Assembly (NCBI GenBank): GCA_030146705.1
Contig: JASLBE010000066.1
Coordinates: forward strand, 1 to 53,495
DNA length: 53,495 nt
Origin: Tissierellales bacterium
Lineage (GTDB): Bacteria; Bacillota; Clostridia; Tissierellales; Tissierellaceae
Direction of reading: 5' to 3'
Shown: positions 22,816-31,868 of the stretch, one piece after another
Numbering within the stretch: position 1 is the first letter of the stretch
Layout of the letters: each line of letters opens with the position of its first letter
The notes under the pieces: model-generated
Seen by the model: the letters and a program-made list of their open reading frames with translations, nothing else
Database searches by the model: none
What the model was told of the DNA's origin: nothing
Program-made: the position numbers and the translations under genes

Positions 22816-24018
22816 ATGGATAAGAAGATTAAAGTAATAATAGGTTTAATAATATTGGAGCTTATATTGATATTTGGAATTTGCTCTTATATTAATACAA
22901 ATATTTCAAGGGGGGTCAAGTTGGACTTAGACCCTGGAGTCAAGGAGGATTTAACTTTAGTTGAAGAAGAATTGGAAGAAAAAAATCAAGCTAGGATTGA
23001 AAGTGTAAGACTTTTAGCTGTTGGAGATGCAATGTTTCATATGCCCCAGCTTAGGGGGGCTTATTTTAATGGGACCTATGATTTTAATAGGAGTTTTGCC
23101 CATATAAAGAAGTATACTGAGGCTAGTGATATTTCTATAATTAATTTTGAGACAGTGGCAGGTGGGAAAGACTTAGGCTATAGTGGTTATCCTAGTTTCA
23201 ATTCACCAGATGAAACCCTCCAGGCCATAAAAAATGCTGGATTTAATATTGTAAATACAGCCAATAACCATATCCTAGACAAGAGGAGGCAGGGGCTCTT
23301 AAACACCCTTATTAGGGCTGAGGAGCTGGGGCTTAAAAACCTTGGAACTAGCAGGCCAAATGGGAAAAAGTACCTTATAGAAACAGTGAAAGATATTAAG
23401 CTTGGGTTTTTATCTTATACATATGGATGTAATGGGATGGAAAATAGCCTGGGAAAGGAAGAGCTAGCAGGGCTTATAAATATAATTGATGAGGACCTAA
23501 TTAAAAAGGATTTGGAAAGCCTAAAAGCTCAGGTAGACTTCCTAATAGTCTATATTCATTGGGGCGATGAATATCAAAGACTGCCAAATAAGTTCCAGCG
23601 AGACCTGGGAGAAAAAATTTTCAGCTGGGGAGGAGATATAATATTAGGTAGCCATCCTCATGTTGTCCAGGGGGTAGAGAGAAAGACTCTTGCTGGGGAG
23701 GATAAGTTTATTATTTATTCTTTGGGCAACTTTATATCCAACCAGAGGGAAGAGTTAATGAAGACTCCTACTACTGAAGATGGGCTTATTTTAACCTTGG
23801 ACTTAGAGAAGGATTTTTCATCTAATAGGGTTAGGATAAAAAATGTAGGTTATATCCCAACCTGGGTCAATAAGTATTACCTAGACAAGAGGTGGAACTA
23901 TGAGGTCTTGCCTATTATGGATATATTAAATTCCAGGGAGGAAAAATATAAAAACATAGAAAATAAACTTAGAAGTTCATATAATAGGACTATGGATGTT
24001 ATAAATAAGAATAATTAG
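22816..24018 (+). CDS. CapA/PgsA-family metallophosphatase, membrane-anchored
   Basis: This 400-residue protein has one N-terminal membrane helix (residues 8-27) and an outward-facing calcineurin-like metallophosphatase domain. Metal-ligand motifs are G-D-A-M-F-H, N-F-E-T, A-N-N-H-I-L-D, H-W-G-D-E-Y and G-S-H-P-H-V. The family includes CapA/PgsA of poly-gamma-glutamate capsule systems, but no capBC genes lie nearby. A capsule role is therefore not implied; a cell-envelope phosphoesterase is all that is supported. The cdaA start lies about 11 bases downstream, suggesting co-transcription. Confidence 0.85.
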   Translation: MDKKIKVIIGLIILELILIFGICSYINTNISRGVKLDLDPGVKEDLTLVEEELEEKNQARIESVRLLAVGDAMFHMPQLRGAYFNGTYDFNRSFAHIKKYTEASDISIINFETVAGGKDLGYSGYPSFNSPDETLQAIKNAGFNIVNTANNHILDKRRQGLLNTLIRAEELGLKNLGTSRPNGKKYLIETVKDIKLGFLSYTYGCNGMENSLGKEELAGLINIIDEDLIKKDLESLKAQVDFLIVYIHWGDEYQRLPNKFQRDLGEKIFSWGGDIILGSHPHVVQGVERKTLAGEDKFIIYSLGNFISNQREELMKTPTTEDGLILTLDLEKDFSSNRVRIKNVGYIPTWVNKYYLDKRWNYEVLPIMDILNSREEKYKNIENKLRSSYNRTMDVINKNN

Positions 24019-24029
24019 GGGTGAAAGGA

Positions 24030-24872
24030 TTGCAATTTTTAAAGGAATTATTTATAAATATTAGGATAAAAGATATTATAGATATTTTAATAGTTGCTGT
24101 TATGTTCTATAAGGTTTTTTCTTTAATAAAAGAAACAAGGGCAGAGCAACTTATTAAGGGAATTGTTGCATTTTTTATATTTGCAAAGTTAAGTGGAATA
24201 CTAAAGTTATATACTGTAAATTGGATTTTGGAAAATGCTATGACTGTTGGAGTTATAGCCATACTTATAATGTTCCAGCCAGAATTAAGAAGGGGGCTTG
24301 AGTATCTAGGGAGGTCTAGGTTTTTCACCAAGTCATTTTTAGAAATAAGAAGTGAAAATATGAGTAGGAAGGTAGATGAAATAGTAAATGCAGCAGCCTC
24401 CTTATCTAGGCAGAAAATAGGTGCCTTAATGGTACTGGAAAGGGAGATAGGTTTAAATGATATAGTGGAAACAGGGACTGAGATAAATGGTTTAGTTTCT
24501 AGTGACCTGCTTATTAATATATTTATACCCAACACTCCTCTTCATGATGGGGCTGTAGTTATTAAGGACGATATTATCAAGGCTGCAGCTTGTTTTTTAC
24601 CCCTTACGGAAAATATGAACCTTAGTAAGGAGTTGGGAACTCGCCACCGTGCAGCTCTTGGGATTTCTGAAAGGTCAGATACCCTAGCTATTATAGTTTC
24701 TGAAGAGACGGGAGCTATATCAGTTGCTGAAAATGGAGAGATTTCTAGGTATATAGATATTAAAACCCTGGAGCAAATTTTGTTAAATATGTATAAGAAA
24801 AAAGATGAGGGAGATAGTATTATAGCAAAGTGGAGGAGAAAAGAAGATGAACAGAGAGAAGATGAAAGGTGA
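24030..24872 (+). CDS. cdaA: Diadenylate cyclase CdaA
   Basis: CdaA makes cyclic di-AMP from two ATP at the membrane. The 280-residue protein has about three N-terminal helices and a C-terminal DAC domain with D-G-A (about 173-175) and G-T-R-H-R (R-H-R about 205-207). A TTG at 24030 is preferred to the in-frame GTG at 24021, because AGGGGTGA, the likely ribosome site, overlaps that GTG. It overlaps cdaR by 26 bases. The usual third gene, glmM, is 3.5 kb further on. Confidence 0.93.
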   Translation: MQFLKELFINIRIKDIIDILIVAVMFYKVFSLIKETRAEQLIKGIVAFFIFAKLSGILKLYTVNWILENAMTVGVIAILIMFQPELRRGLEYLGRSRFFTKSFLEIRSENMSRKVDEIVNAAASLSRQKIGALMVLEREIGLNDIVETGTEINGLVSSDLLINIFIPNTPLHDGAVVIKDDIIKAAACFLPLTENMNLSKELGTRHRAALGISERSDTLAIIVSEETGAISVAENGEISRYIDIKTLEQILLNMYKKKDEGDSIIAKWRRKEDEQREDER

Positions 24873-26067
24873 TTTAACCATTAAGATTTTTGCCTTATTA
24901 ATTGCTATTTTACTTTGGGCCTATGTTATGGATGAGGTTAACCCAGAAATTATTAGGGAGTATAAAAATATAGACCTAGAGTTTAGTAATGTGGAATCCT
25001 TAGATAAGGCAGGGCTTAAATTAATGAGTCCACAGGAGTCTAAGGTTTCTGTTAAAATTGCAGGTAAGAAAAATGATATAGATAGGTTTGATAGGTATTC
25101 TGGTAAGAGGATAAAGGCCATAGTTGACCTAAGTGGGTATACGGAGGGGCAAATAAAGGTTCCAGTTAAGGTTAGCCTTGAGAATGAGATGAACAATATA
25201 GAAATTGTAGACTATGAGCCTAAGGAGGTAATGATTACTTTTGATAAGTTTATAACTACTGAAAAGAAAATTACTGTTAGGACTGTTGGGGAACTTCCAG
25301 AGTCTTATGTCCTTGGGGATATAAAAATAAGGCCAGAAACTGTCTTATTAAAGGGTCCAAGGTCTTATATGAAGGAGGTTTCTGATGTAGTGACCTATAT
25401 TGACTTAACGGGTATGAAAAAATCTGGTAAGGCCAATACCCAAATAAGGGTCTTAAATGACCAGGGTAATGACTTAATTGGAATTGAAAAGGAAAATAAG
25501 TCTGTGGATGCAGAAATAACCATCCTAAGGTCTAAGGAGGTCCGTGTAAATCCTATTTTTAATAAGGAACTTCCTACAGAATATAATAAGGATAGCCTAA
25601 TTATTAACCCTGGTAAGATTAAGATAAAGGGTGATGATAGGGTATTAGATATTGGATCTATCAATACTGAAACTATAAATGTAGATGAACTTCTTTTAAA
25701 GAAATCAATCAAGGTTGATGTAAAGCTTCCAGAAGGGGTTGAAAAATTAGACCCTAAGGAATCCATAACTATTTCTTTAAATGAAAAGGTTGTAATTGAA
25801 AAAATGCTTTCTATAAGTGGAAAGGATATTCAAATTGAAAATTTAAACAATGACTTAACAATAACATCAGGCCTATCACAAGACATTAACCTAATAATTA
25901 AGGGGGAAAATATTGAAAAACTAGATAAGGCTGATATTAAGCTATCCCTTAACCTAGAAAACTTAGAAGAGGGAAGCCATGATGTTAAGATAAATGTAAA
26001 CTTGCCTCAGGGCTTGGAACTTGTAAATATTAGCCCGGACACACTAAGGCTTAGATTAAGTAAATAA
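24847..26067 (+). CDS. cdaR: CdaA regulator, YbbR-domain protein
   Basis: CdaR is a membrane-anchored protein (406 residues) that modulates CdaA. One helix (residues 11-27) is followed by several extracellular YbbR repeats, each with a pattern like P-x-x-V-x-v-x-G (for example P-E-T-V-L-L-K-G-P and P-G-K-I-K-I-K-G-D). The ATG at 24847 is preferred: GGAGGAG lies 8 bases before it, while the ATG at 24862 has only a weak site. Start and cdaA stop overlap, giving coupled translation. Confidence 0.9.
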   Translation: MNREKMKGDLTIKIFALLIAILLWAYVMDEVNPEIIREYKNIDLEFSNVESLDKAGLKLMSPQESKVSVKIAGKKNDIDRFDRYSGKRIKAIVDLSGYTEGQIKVPVKVSLENEMNNIEIVDYEPKEVMITFDKFITTEKKITVRTVGELPESYVLGDIKIRPETVLLKGPRSYMKEVSDVVTYIDLTGMKKSGKANTQIRVLNDQGNDLIGIEKENKSVDAEITILRSKEVRVNPIFNKELPTEYNKDSLIINPGKIKIKGDDRVLDIGSINTETINVDELLLKKSIKVDVKLPEGVEKLDPKESITISLNEKVVIEKMLSISGKDIQIENLNNDLTITSGLSQDINLIIKGENIEKLDKADIKLSLNLENLEEGSHDVKINVNLPQGLELVNISPDTLRLRLSK

Positions 26068-26079
26068 GGGGGAGTTAAT

Positions 26080-26973
26080 ATGATTAAGAACTTTGATGAC
26101 TTATTAAACTTGGCAAAAAAAGGTCCTAAAAAAAGGCTATCAGTTGCAGCTGCCCACAACAAGGGAGTTTTAACAGCTGTTAAAAAAGCTAGTGAACTAG
26201 GGATTATTGACCCAATTTTAGTTGGTAAGAAACCTGAGATTGAGAAAATAGGAAGAGAGATAGGTTTTGACTTATCTGGGCTTGAAATAATTGACCTTGC
26301 TGATGACGTTGAAATCTCTAAGAAAGCTACAAGCTTAGTTTCCAGTGGCCAGGCTGATATTTTAATGAAGGGAATTGTAGCAACGGCTACTATATTAAAA
26401 GAAGTCTTAAATAAAGAGTATGGACTAAGGACTGGAAGGCCTCTTTCCCAGGCAGTCTTATTCCATATTCCAACCTACCATAAGATGTTTATAGGCACAG
26501 ACTTTGCCTTTAACATTGCTCCGGACCTGGCTACAAAAAAATCTATTATAGAAAATGCCCTTGTAGTTTCAAGGGCCATAGGGGTTGAAAAGCCTAAAGT
26601 TGCAGTTTTGGCAGCAGTTGAAAAGGTTAACCCTAGTATGCCAGCGACAGTTGAAGCAGACCAGTTAACAAAGATGAATGAAAGAGGGGAAATAAAGGAC
26701 TGCTTGGTTTATGGCCCCCTTGCTATGGACAATGCAGTTTCTAAGGATTCAGCCAAGCTAAAGGGGATAGATAGTGAAGTGGCTGGAGATGCTGATATTT
26801 TCTTGGCTCCTGATATTGAAGCAGGTAATATCTTGTATAAGACCCTAACATTTTTAGGAGGGGCTAAGTCAGCAGGAATAGTTGTTGGTGCCAAGGCTCC
26901 AGTTATTATAACTTCTAGGGCAGATACGGCAGTAGATAAGTTTAACTCTATTGTTCTTGCAAGTTTAATTTAA
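26080..26973 (+). CDS. ptb: Phosphate butyryltransferase-like acyltransferase
   Basis: This 297-residue protein belongs to the phosphate acetyl/butyryltransferase family, which converts butyryl-CoA and phosphate to butyryl-phosphate. Typical parts are A-D-I-L-M-K-G, T-G-R-P-L-S-Q-A-V-L-F, and G-P-L-A-M-D-N-A-V-S near residue 212. Its length fits Ptb and is shorter than most Pta. Butyrate kinase, its usual partner, is not adjacent. It lies 12 bases after cdaR and ends at a strong terminator, so it is the last gene of that unit. Substrate chain length is inference. Confidence 0.82.
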   Translation: MIKNFDDLLNLAKKGPKKRLSVAAAHNKGVLTAVKKASELGIIDPILVGKKPEIEKIGREIGFDLSGLEIIDLADDVEISKKATSLVSSGQADILMKGIVATATILKEVLNKEYGLRTGRPLSQAVLFHIPTYHKMFIGTDFAFNIAPDLATKKSIIENALVVSRAIGVEKPKVAVLAAVEKVNPSMPATVEADQLTKMNERGEIKDCLVYGPLAMDNAVSKDSAKLKGIDSEVAGDADIFLAPDIEAGNILYKTLTFLGGAKSAGIVVGAKAPVIITSRADTAVDKFNSIVLASLI

Positions 26974-26975
26974 GG

Positions 26976-27006
26976 AAAAAATCCAGTTCTATAACTGGAT
27001 TTTTTG
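26976..27006 (+). terminator. Terminator after ptb
   Basis: AAAAAATCCAGTT (26976-26988) pairs with AACTGGATTTTTT (26993-27005), loop CTAT. It separates cdaA-cdaR-ptb from cca-glmM. Confidence 0.93.
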
Positions 27007-27067
27007 TTTTTTAAATAAAATAGACTTATGGTACAATATTAGGGAGCTTATGTTTTAAGGAGGTATT

Positions 27068-28411
27068 ATGAAATTACCTAATGAAGTGAGAGAAGTTTTA
27101 GGAAAAATAAAGGAAAATAATGAGGAGGCCTATCTTGTTGGGGGGGCTGTAAGAAATTATTTACTAGGCCTAGAGGTGAATGATTATGATATAGCAACTA
27201 GTGCCTTGCCAGAAAAAACTATGGAAATTTTCAAGGATTATAGGCTAATAGATATAGGCAAAAAATTTGGGACTATTATTTTAATCTACAAGGGCTATGA
27301 AATAGAAATAACCAGTTTTAGGACTGATGGAACTTACCTTGATGGTAGGAGGCCTAAAGAGGTATATTTTTCCAAGAGTTTAAAAGAGGACTTAAGTAGG
27401 AGGGATTTTACTATTAATGCCTTGGCCTATGGAGAGGATATTGGGCTAGTTGATTATTTTAAGGGCTTAGATGATTTAAAGGCTGGAATAATTAGGACTG
27501 TTGGAGAGCCTAGAAAAAGGTTTGAAGAAGATTATCTTAGGATCCTTAGGGCCATTAGGTTTGCTTCTGTTTTAGACTTTGAAATAGAGGAGGAAAGCTT
27601 GGCAGCCTGCCTTGAATATGGACCAGGCTTAAGCCTTGTTAGCCCTGAAAGAATAAGAGATGAATTTTTTAAAATTTTACTAGGAGATAAGCCCTCTAAG
27701 GGGATAGAACTTTTGAAAAATACTAAAATTTTAGAAATTTTATTTCCAGAAATTAGTAAAACAATTGACTTTAACCAGGATAGCCCTTATCATAGTATGG
27801 ATGTATATAGGCATAGTTTGGCTGTTTTAGATGGGACAGCTAAAGACTTAGAAACAAGGCTGGCAGCTCTTTTTCATGACTTGGGAAAGATAGATACTAA
27901 AACCCTTGATGAAAATGGGATTGGGCATTTTTATGGCCACCAAAAGTTAAGTGTAGTTCTAGGTCAAAAGATTTTGAGGAGGTTAAACTCTCCTAGGAAT
28001 TTAATAGACCAGGTCAGCCTTTTAATTGATAGCCATATGATAAATAATAAGGATTTTAAAAATAAGGGAATAAAGAGGCTTTTAAATAAGCACGGAGAAG
28101 AGGGAATCTTTAAATTGTTTGACCTTCAAAAAGCAGATAGGCTAGCTTCTAGCCCTGGTCATAATAGTATCTTAGACATAGTAGAAATGGAGGAAAAGAC
28201 AAGGCAGATAATTGAAGATAAGGAAATATATGAAGAAAAACAGTTAGTAATAAATGGGCGAGATGTGATAGAATTAGGATATAAAGAAGGAAAAATTATA
28301 GGCGAGATATTAGCATATATTTTAGATAAGGTTTTAGAGGATGGATCTTTAAATGAGAGGGAAAAGCTTATAGAAATTATAGAAGAAGAATTTAATGATA
28401 GGAGAGAATGA
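27068..28411 (+). CDS. cca: CCA tRNA nucleotidyltransferase with HD domain
   Basis: This class II nucleotidyltransferase (447 residues) adds or repairs the CCA end of tRNA. The N-terminal catalytic part has L-V-G-G-A-V-R-N-Y-L-L-G and D-Y-D-I-A-T, with the metal-binding aspartates, then R-R-D-F-T-I-N-A-L-A. A C-terminal HD domain (L-A-A-L-F-H-D-L-G-K, about residues 266-275) suggests added phosphohydrolase activity. It starts a new unit after the ptb terminator; TACAAT at 27032-27037 could be its -10. The stop overlaps glmM by four bases. Confidence 0.92.
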   Translation: MKLPNEVREVLGKIKENNEEAYLVGGAVRNYLLGLEVNDYDIATSALPEKTMEIFKDYRLIDIGKKFGTIILIYKGYEIEITSFRTDGTYLDGRRPKEVYFSKSLKEDLSRRDFTINALAYGEDIGLVDYFKGLDDLKAGIIRTVGEPRKRFEEDYLRILRAIRFASVLDFEIEEESLAACLEYGPGLSLVSPERIRDEFFKILLGDKPSKGIELLKNTKILEILFPEISKTIDFNQDSPYHSMDVYRHSLAVLDGTAKDLETRLAALFHDLGKIDTKTLDENGIGHFYGHQKLSVVLGQKILRRLNSPRNLIDQVSLLIDSHMINNKDFKNKGIKRLLNKHGEEGIFKLFDLQKADRLASSPGHNSILDIVEMEEKTRQIIEDKEIYEEKQLVINGRDVIELGYKEGKIIGEILAYILDKVLEDGSLNEREKLIEIIEEEFNDRRE

Positions 28412-29754
28412 CAGTGGGAAGATTGTTTGGTACAGATGGAATTAGGGGTATAGCCAATGTAGATTTAAAGCCAGAACTTGCCTTTCAAGTGGGTAGGGCG
28501 GCTTCTTATGTGCTTGGAAAAAATAAAAGAGGGAAAATTGTTATAGGTAAGGATACTAGGTATTCTGGAGATATGCTAGAGGCAGCCCTTGTTGCTGGGA
28601 TTGTTTCTATGGGAATTGATGTGGTTAGGCTAGGGGTAATATCAACACCAGCAGTAGCCTATTTAACTAGGGAGTATGAAGCCTTGGCTGGAATTGTTAT
28701 ATCTGCCTCCCACAATCCAGGAGAATACAATGGTATAAAAATATTTAATAGTGAGGGACTTAAGCTAACAGACGAAGTGGAAGAAGAAATAGAAGACCTT
28801 ATATTAAATAATATAGAAATTGAAAAAAGACCTATTAAGGATGAAATAGGGAGTGTAGAAAGCTCTAATAAGGGCGGAGAAATGTATTTAGACTATTTAA
28901 TATCAAAATTAGGAGTAGACCTAAGTGGGGTAAAGGTGGCTATGGACTGTGGAAATGGTGCCCTTTATGAAATAGGTCCTAGGGCTATAGAAAGATTATC
29001 TGGGGACCTAGTTGCTATAAATACTAGGCCAAATGGGATGAATATAAATGATAATTGTGGATCAACCAACCCTGAGATGATCCAAAATTTGGTCTTGGAA
29101 ACAGGGGCAGATATAGGAATATCTTTTGATGGAGATGGAGATAGGATTATAGCTTGTGATGAACTTGGAAATATTATTGATGGAGACCATATTTTGGCTA
29201 TTTGTAGCAAGTATTTTAAGGATAAGGGAAGGTTAAAGCAGGATACGGTTGTTGGAACAATAATGACCAATATGGGTCTAGATGACTATTTATTAAACAG
29301 TGGTATGAAGATTGTAAAGACCCAGGTTGGAGATAGGTATATCCTAGAAGAAATGATAGAAAAAGGCTATAGCCTAGGTGGCGAACAATCAGGCCATATT
29401 ATAATTCTTGACTATAATACTACTGGTGATGGTTTGGCTACAGGTTTACAACTTTTAAAGGTGGCTAAAGAATCAAACAAAACATTGTCTGAACTTAATA
29501 AGCTTATGACTAACTACCCACAAGTTCTTGTTAATGCAAGAGTTAGGGAGGAGTTAAAGTATAGCTATGATGAAAATGAAGAAATTATGGAAGAGATAAA
29601 AAAGGTAGAGGCTAAGTTTATGGGCAAGGGAAGGGTTGTAATAAGACCTTCAGGGACTGAACCCCTGGTTAGGGTAATGATAGAGTCAAAGGCTGATGGG
29701 ATTAATGACATAGCTCAAGATTTAGCAGCCTTTATTGAGTCAAGGATAGGATAA
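28408..29754 (+). CDS. glmM: Phosphoglucosamine mutase
   Basis: GlmM (448 residues) converts glucosamine-6-phosphate to glucosamine-1-phosphate for peptidoglycan. Motifs are G-T-D-G-I-R-G (8-14), the phosphoserine loop S-A-S-H-N-P with Ser101, the magnesium loop D-G-D-G-D-R (241-246), and the C-terminal phosphate-binding R-P-S-G-T-E-P. It overlaps cca by ATGA and so is coupled to it. In most Firmicutes it follows cdaA-cdaR, and GlmM can inhibit CdaA; here the genes are separated. Confidence 0.95.
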   Translation: MTVGRLFGTDGIRGIANVDLKPELAFQVGRAASYVLGKNKRGKIVIGKDTRYSGDMLEAALVAGIVSMGIDVVRLGVISTPAVAYLTREYEALAGIVISASHNPGEYNGIKIFNSEGLKLTDEVEEEIEDLILNNIEIEKRPIKDEIGSVESSNKGGEMYLDYLISKLGVDLSGVKVAMDCGNGALYEIGPRAIERLSGDLVAINTRPNGMNINDNCGSTNPEMIQNLVLETGADIGISFDGDGDRIIACDELGNIIDGDHILAICSKYFKDKGRLKQDTVVGTIMTNMGLDDYLLNSGMKIVKTQVGDRYILEEMIEKGYSLGGEQSGHIIILDYNTTGDGLATGLQLLKVAKESNKTLSELNKLMTNYPQVLVNARVREELKYSYDENEEIMEEIKKVEAKFMGKGRVVIRPSGTEPLVRVMIESKADGINDIAQDLAAFIESRIG

Positions 29755-29778
29755 ATAAAGTTCGACGGGGTGATTAAT

Positions 29779-30609
29779 TTGTATAAAATAGTTGCAGGTA
29801 GTAGCTGTGATTTAACAGAGGAAATGAAGGAGTCTTTAGGAGTTGAGCTTGTACCGTTTAAGGTGACCTTAGATGGGCGAGAATTTATAGATGATGAAAA
29901 TTTAGATGTTTATGAAATGATAGACTTTATGAATAAAAGTAAGGAGGTAAAAACTTCTTGTCCAGCACCTGGTGATTTTATAGAAGCCTTTCAAGGTGAA
30001 AGAGATATTTTTGTAGTTACCATTTCTAAAAACTTAAGTGGTGCTTATAATGCAGCGGTTGTTGCAAGGGATATGGTCCTTGAAGGGGAAGAAAATAAGA
30101 GGATTCATATTTTTGATAGTGAGTCGGCTAGTGCAGGAGAAACCTTGGTTACACTAAGGTTAAAGGAAGAGATAGACAAGGGGTTAACCTTTGATGAAAT
30201 AATAGAAAATGTAAATAAATATATTAAAGAGGTTAAGACTTTCTTCATATTAGAGAGTTTAAATAATCTTATAAAGAATGGTAGGATTTCAAAGACAGCG
30301 GGTTTAATTGCTAATGTATTAAACTTTAAGCCAATAATGCAAGACAATGGAAGTGGAAGTATAGAGTTATATGAAAAAGTTAGGGGTAAAAAACGTGCTT
30401 TTTCAACTTTGATTAAGGCCATTGGTAAGGTTGGAGAAAAATCAGATGGAAGAAGATTAGTAATAACTCATGTAAATGCTCTAGATATAGCCTTGGAACT
30501 TAAGGAAAGTATAGTTGAGAAGTATAATTTCAAGGAAGTATTAGTAGTTCAAACTGCTGGACTTTGTAGTGCTTATGCAGATGATGGAGGAATAGTTTTA
30601 GCCTACTAG
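29779..30609 (+). CDS. DegV family fatty-acid-binding protein (copy 1)
   Basis: DegV/FakB proteins (276 residues here) bind a fatty acid and present it to the kinase FakA. Visible features are G-S-S-C-D-L near the start, the central T-S-C-P-A-P-G-D-F and I-S-K-N-L-S-G-A-Y loops, and F-D-S-E-S-A-S-A-G-E. A TTG start at 29779 is preferred over GTG 29770, because the ribosome site GGGGTGA overlaps the latter. No fakA lies in the window; a second degV is at 43923. mnmA follows after 14 bases. Confidence 0.88.
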   Translation: MYKIVAGSSCDLTEEMKESLGVELVPFKVTLDGREFIDDENLDVYEMIDFMNKSKEVKTSCPAPGDFIEAFQGERDIFVVTISKNLSGAYNAAVVARDMVLEGEENKRIHIFDSESASAGETLVTLRLKEEIDKGLTFDEIIENVNKYIKEVKTFFILESLNNLIKNGRISKTAGLIANVLNFKPIMQDNGSGSIELYEKVRGKKRAFSTLIKAIGKVGEKSDGRRLVITHVNALDIALELKESIVEKYNFKEVLVVQTAGLCSAYADDGGIVLAY

Positions 30610-30623
30610 AAAGAGGAGATTTA

Positions 30624-31682
30624 ATGAGAGTAGCAGTAGCAATGAGTGGCGGTGTAGATAGTTCAGTTGCCGCTTATATTTTAAAGGAACAAGGGCACGA
30701 TGTTTTTGGAATAACTATGGCTGTAATTCCAGGTTATTCTTGCCAGGCTAAAAAAAGAACAGAGGATATAATTGATGATGCTAGAGAGGTTGCAGAAAAC
30801 TTAGGCATTGACCATTATGTCCTTGATTTAAGGGAAAGGTTCCAAAAAGAAGTAATAGACTATTTTGCTGAAGAATATAAAAATGGAAGGACTCCAAATC
30901 CTTGTGTTATGTGTAATAGGAAGATTAAATTTGGAGACTTGTTTGATGAGGCTAGGAAACTGGGAGCAGAATATGTTGTAACTGGCCACTATGGTAGGAT
31001 AGAAAAAGATAGTAAGGGGCAAAGTATCTTAATGAAGGCTGGAGATAGTAAAAAGGACCAAACTTATTTCTTATATAATATAAAGAGGGAAAACTTAAAT
31101 TATATTATGATGCCTCTTAAGGACTACACCAAGGATCAGGTTAGGGAAATTGCAAGGAAGATGGGAATAGAGATCCATGAAAAACCAGATAGTGAAGAAA
31201 TTTGCTTCATACCTGATGAAGACCACGCAAGATTTATAGAAGAAGACCTTGGTGAAGAATCTAAAGAAGGAGACTTTATAGATAAAGACGGAAGGGTCCT
31301 AGGCAGGCACAAGGGACTGGTCCACTATACTATTGGCCAAAGAAGAGGACTTGGTGTGGCCCTTGGTAGAAGGATTTATGTTACTGATATTAGGCCAGAG
31401 AAAAACCAGGTTGTACTTGGGGATGAAGGAGATATATTTAAGTCCAAATTATATGCCAAAGATGTGAACCTTATAGCACTTGAAGAGCTTCCAGAAAAAA
31501 TGGAAGTAAAGGCAAAAATAAGGTCTACTGCTAAGGAGGTAGACGCAGTTGTAATTCCCCATAAGGAAGGTATGATTGTAGAATTTAAGGAAAGGCAAAG
31601 GGCAATAACCAAGGGACAGGCTGTTGTATTATATGATGGAGATGTGGTTTTAGGTGGGGGGACAATTGATTGGATATATTAA
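30624..31682 (+). CDS. mnmA: tRNA-specific 2-thiouridylase MnmA
   Basis: MnmA (352 residues) installs the 2-thio group at U34 of Lys, Glu and Gln tRNAs. The ATP-binding P-loop S-G-G-V-D-S-S is at residues 8-14. The two catalytic cysteines are C97 (P-N-P-C-V-M-C-N) and C194 (E-E-I-C-F-I). The residue before the first one is C-V-M rather than the common D-V/I-x, so an extra cysteine (C94) is present. No cysteine desulfurase is adjacent. A strong terminator follows. Confidence 0.93.
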   Translation: MRVAVAMSGGVDSSVAAYILKEQGHDVFGITMAVIPGYSCQAKKRTEDIIDDAREVAENLGIDHYVLDLRERFQKEVIDYFAEEYKNGRTPNPCVMCNRKIKFGDLFDEARKLGAEYVVTGHYGRIEKDSKGQSILMKAGDSKKDQTYFLYNIKRENLNYIMMPLKDYTKDQVREIARKMGIEIHEKPDSEEICFIPDEDHARFIEEDLGEESKEGDFIDKDGRVLGRHKGLVHYTIGQRRGLGVALGRRIYVTDIRPEKNQVVLGDEGDIFKSKLYAKDVNLIALEELPEKMEVKAKIRSTAKEVDAVVIPHKEGMIVEFKERQRAITKGQAVVLYDGDVVLGGGTIDWIY

Positions 31683-31750
31683 AAGATATATAGAAATTGT
31701 CATAATTCATCTAATGTAATGAAAAAGTAATATAGTTAACAAATGGCTTG

Positions 31751-31785
31751 AAATACACTTTACACTTGTAAAGTGTATTTTTTTT
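31751..31785 (+). terminator. Terminator after mnmA
   Basis: AAATACACTTTAC (31751-31763) pairs perfectly with GTAAAGTGTATTT (31768-31780), loop ACTT, then a T run. It ends the cca-glmM-degV-mnmA stretch. Confidence 0.94.
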
Positions 31786-31817
31786 GTATGATTTATTAAA
31801 TAAATATTTGATAATAT

Positions 31818-31847
31818 TTGAAAATTGTGTTTAATATATAGTATTAT
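31818..31847 (+). promoter_or_regulatory. Promoter of the integrase-fold gene
   Basis: TTGAAA (31818-31823), an 18-base spacer and TATTAT (31842-31847). The start would be within about 15 bases of the gene, so the leader is very short. Confidence 0.5.
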
Positions 31848-31868
31848 TAAAACTAGGAGGGAAAATAT

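Noticed and set aside
22816..24018. Capsule (poly-gamma-glutamate) locus marked by the CapA-like gene
   Set aside because: No capB, capC or other capsule genes are adjacent; the metallophosphatase family is broader than capsule synthesis.
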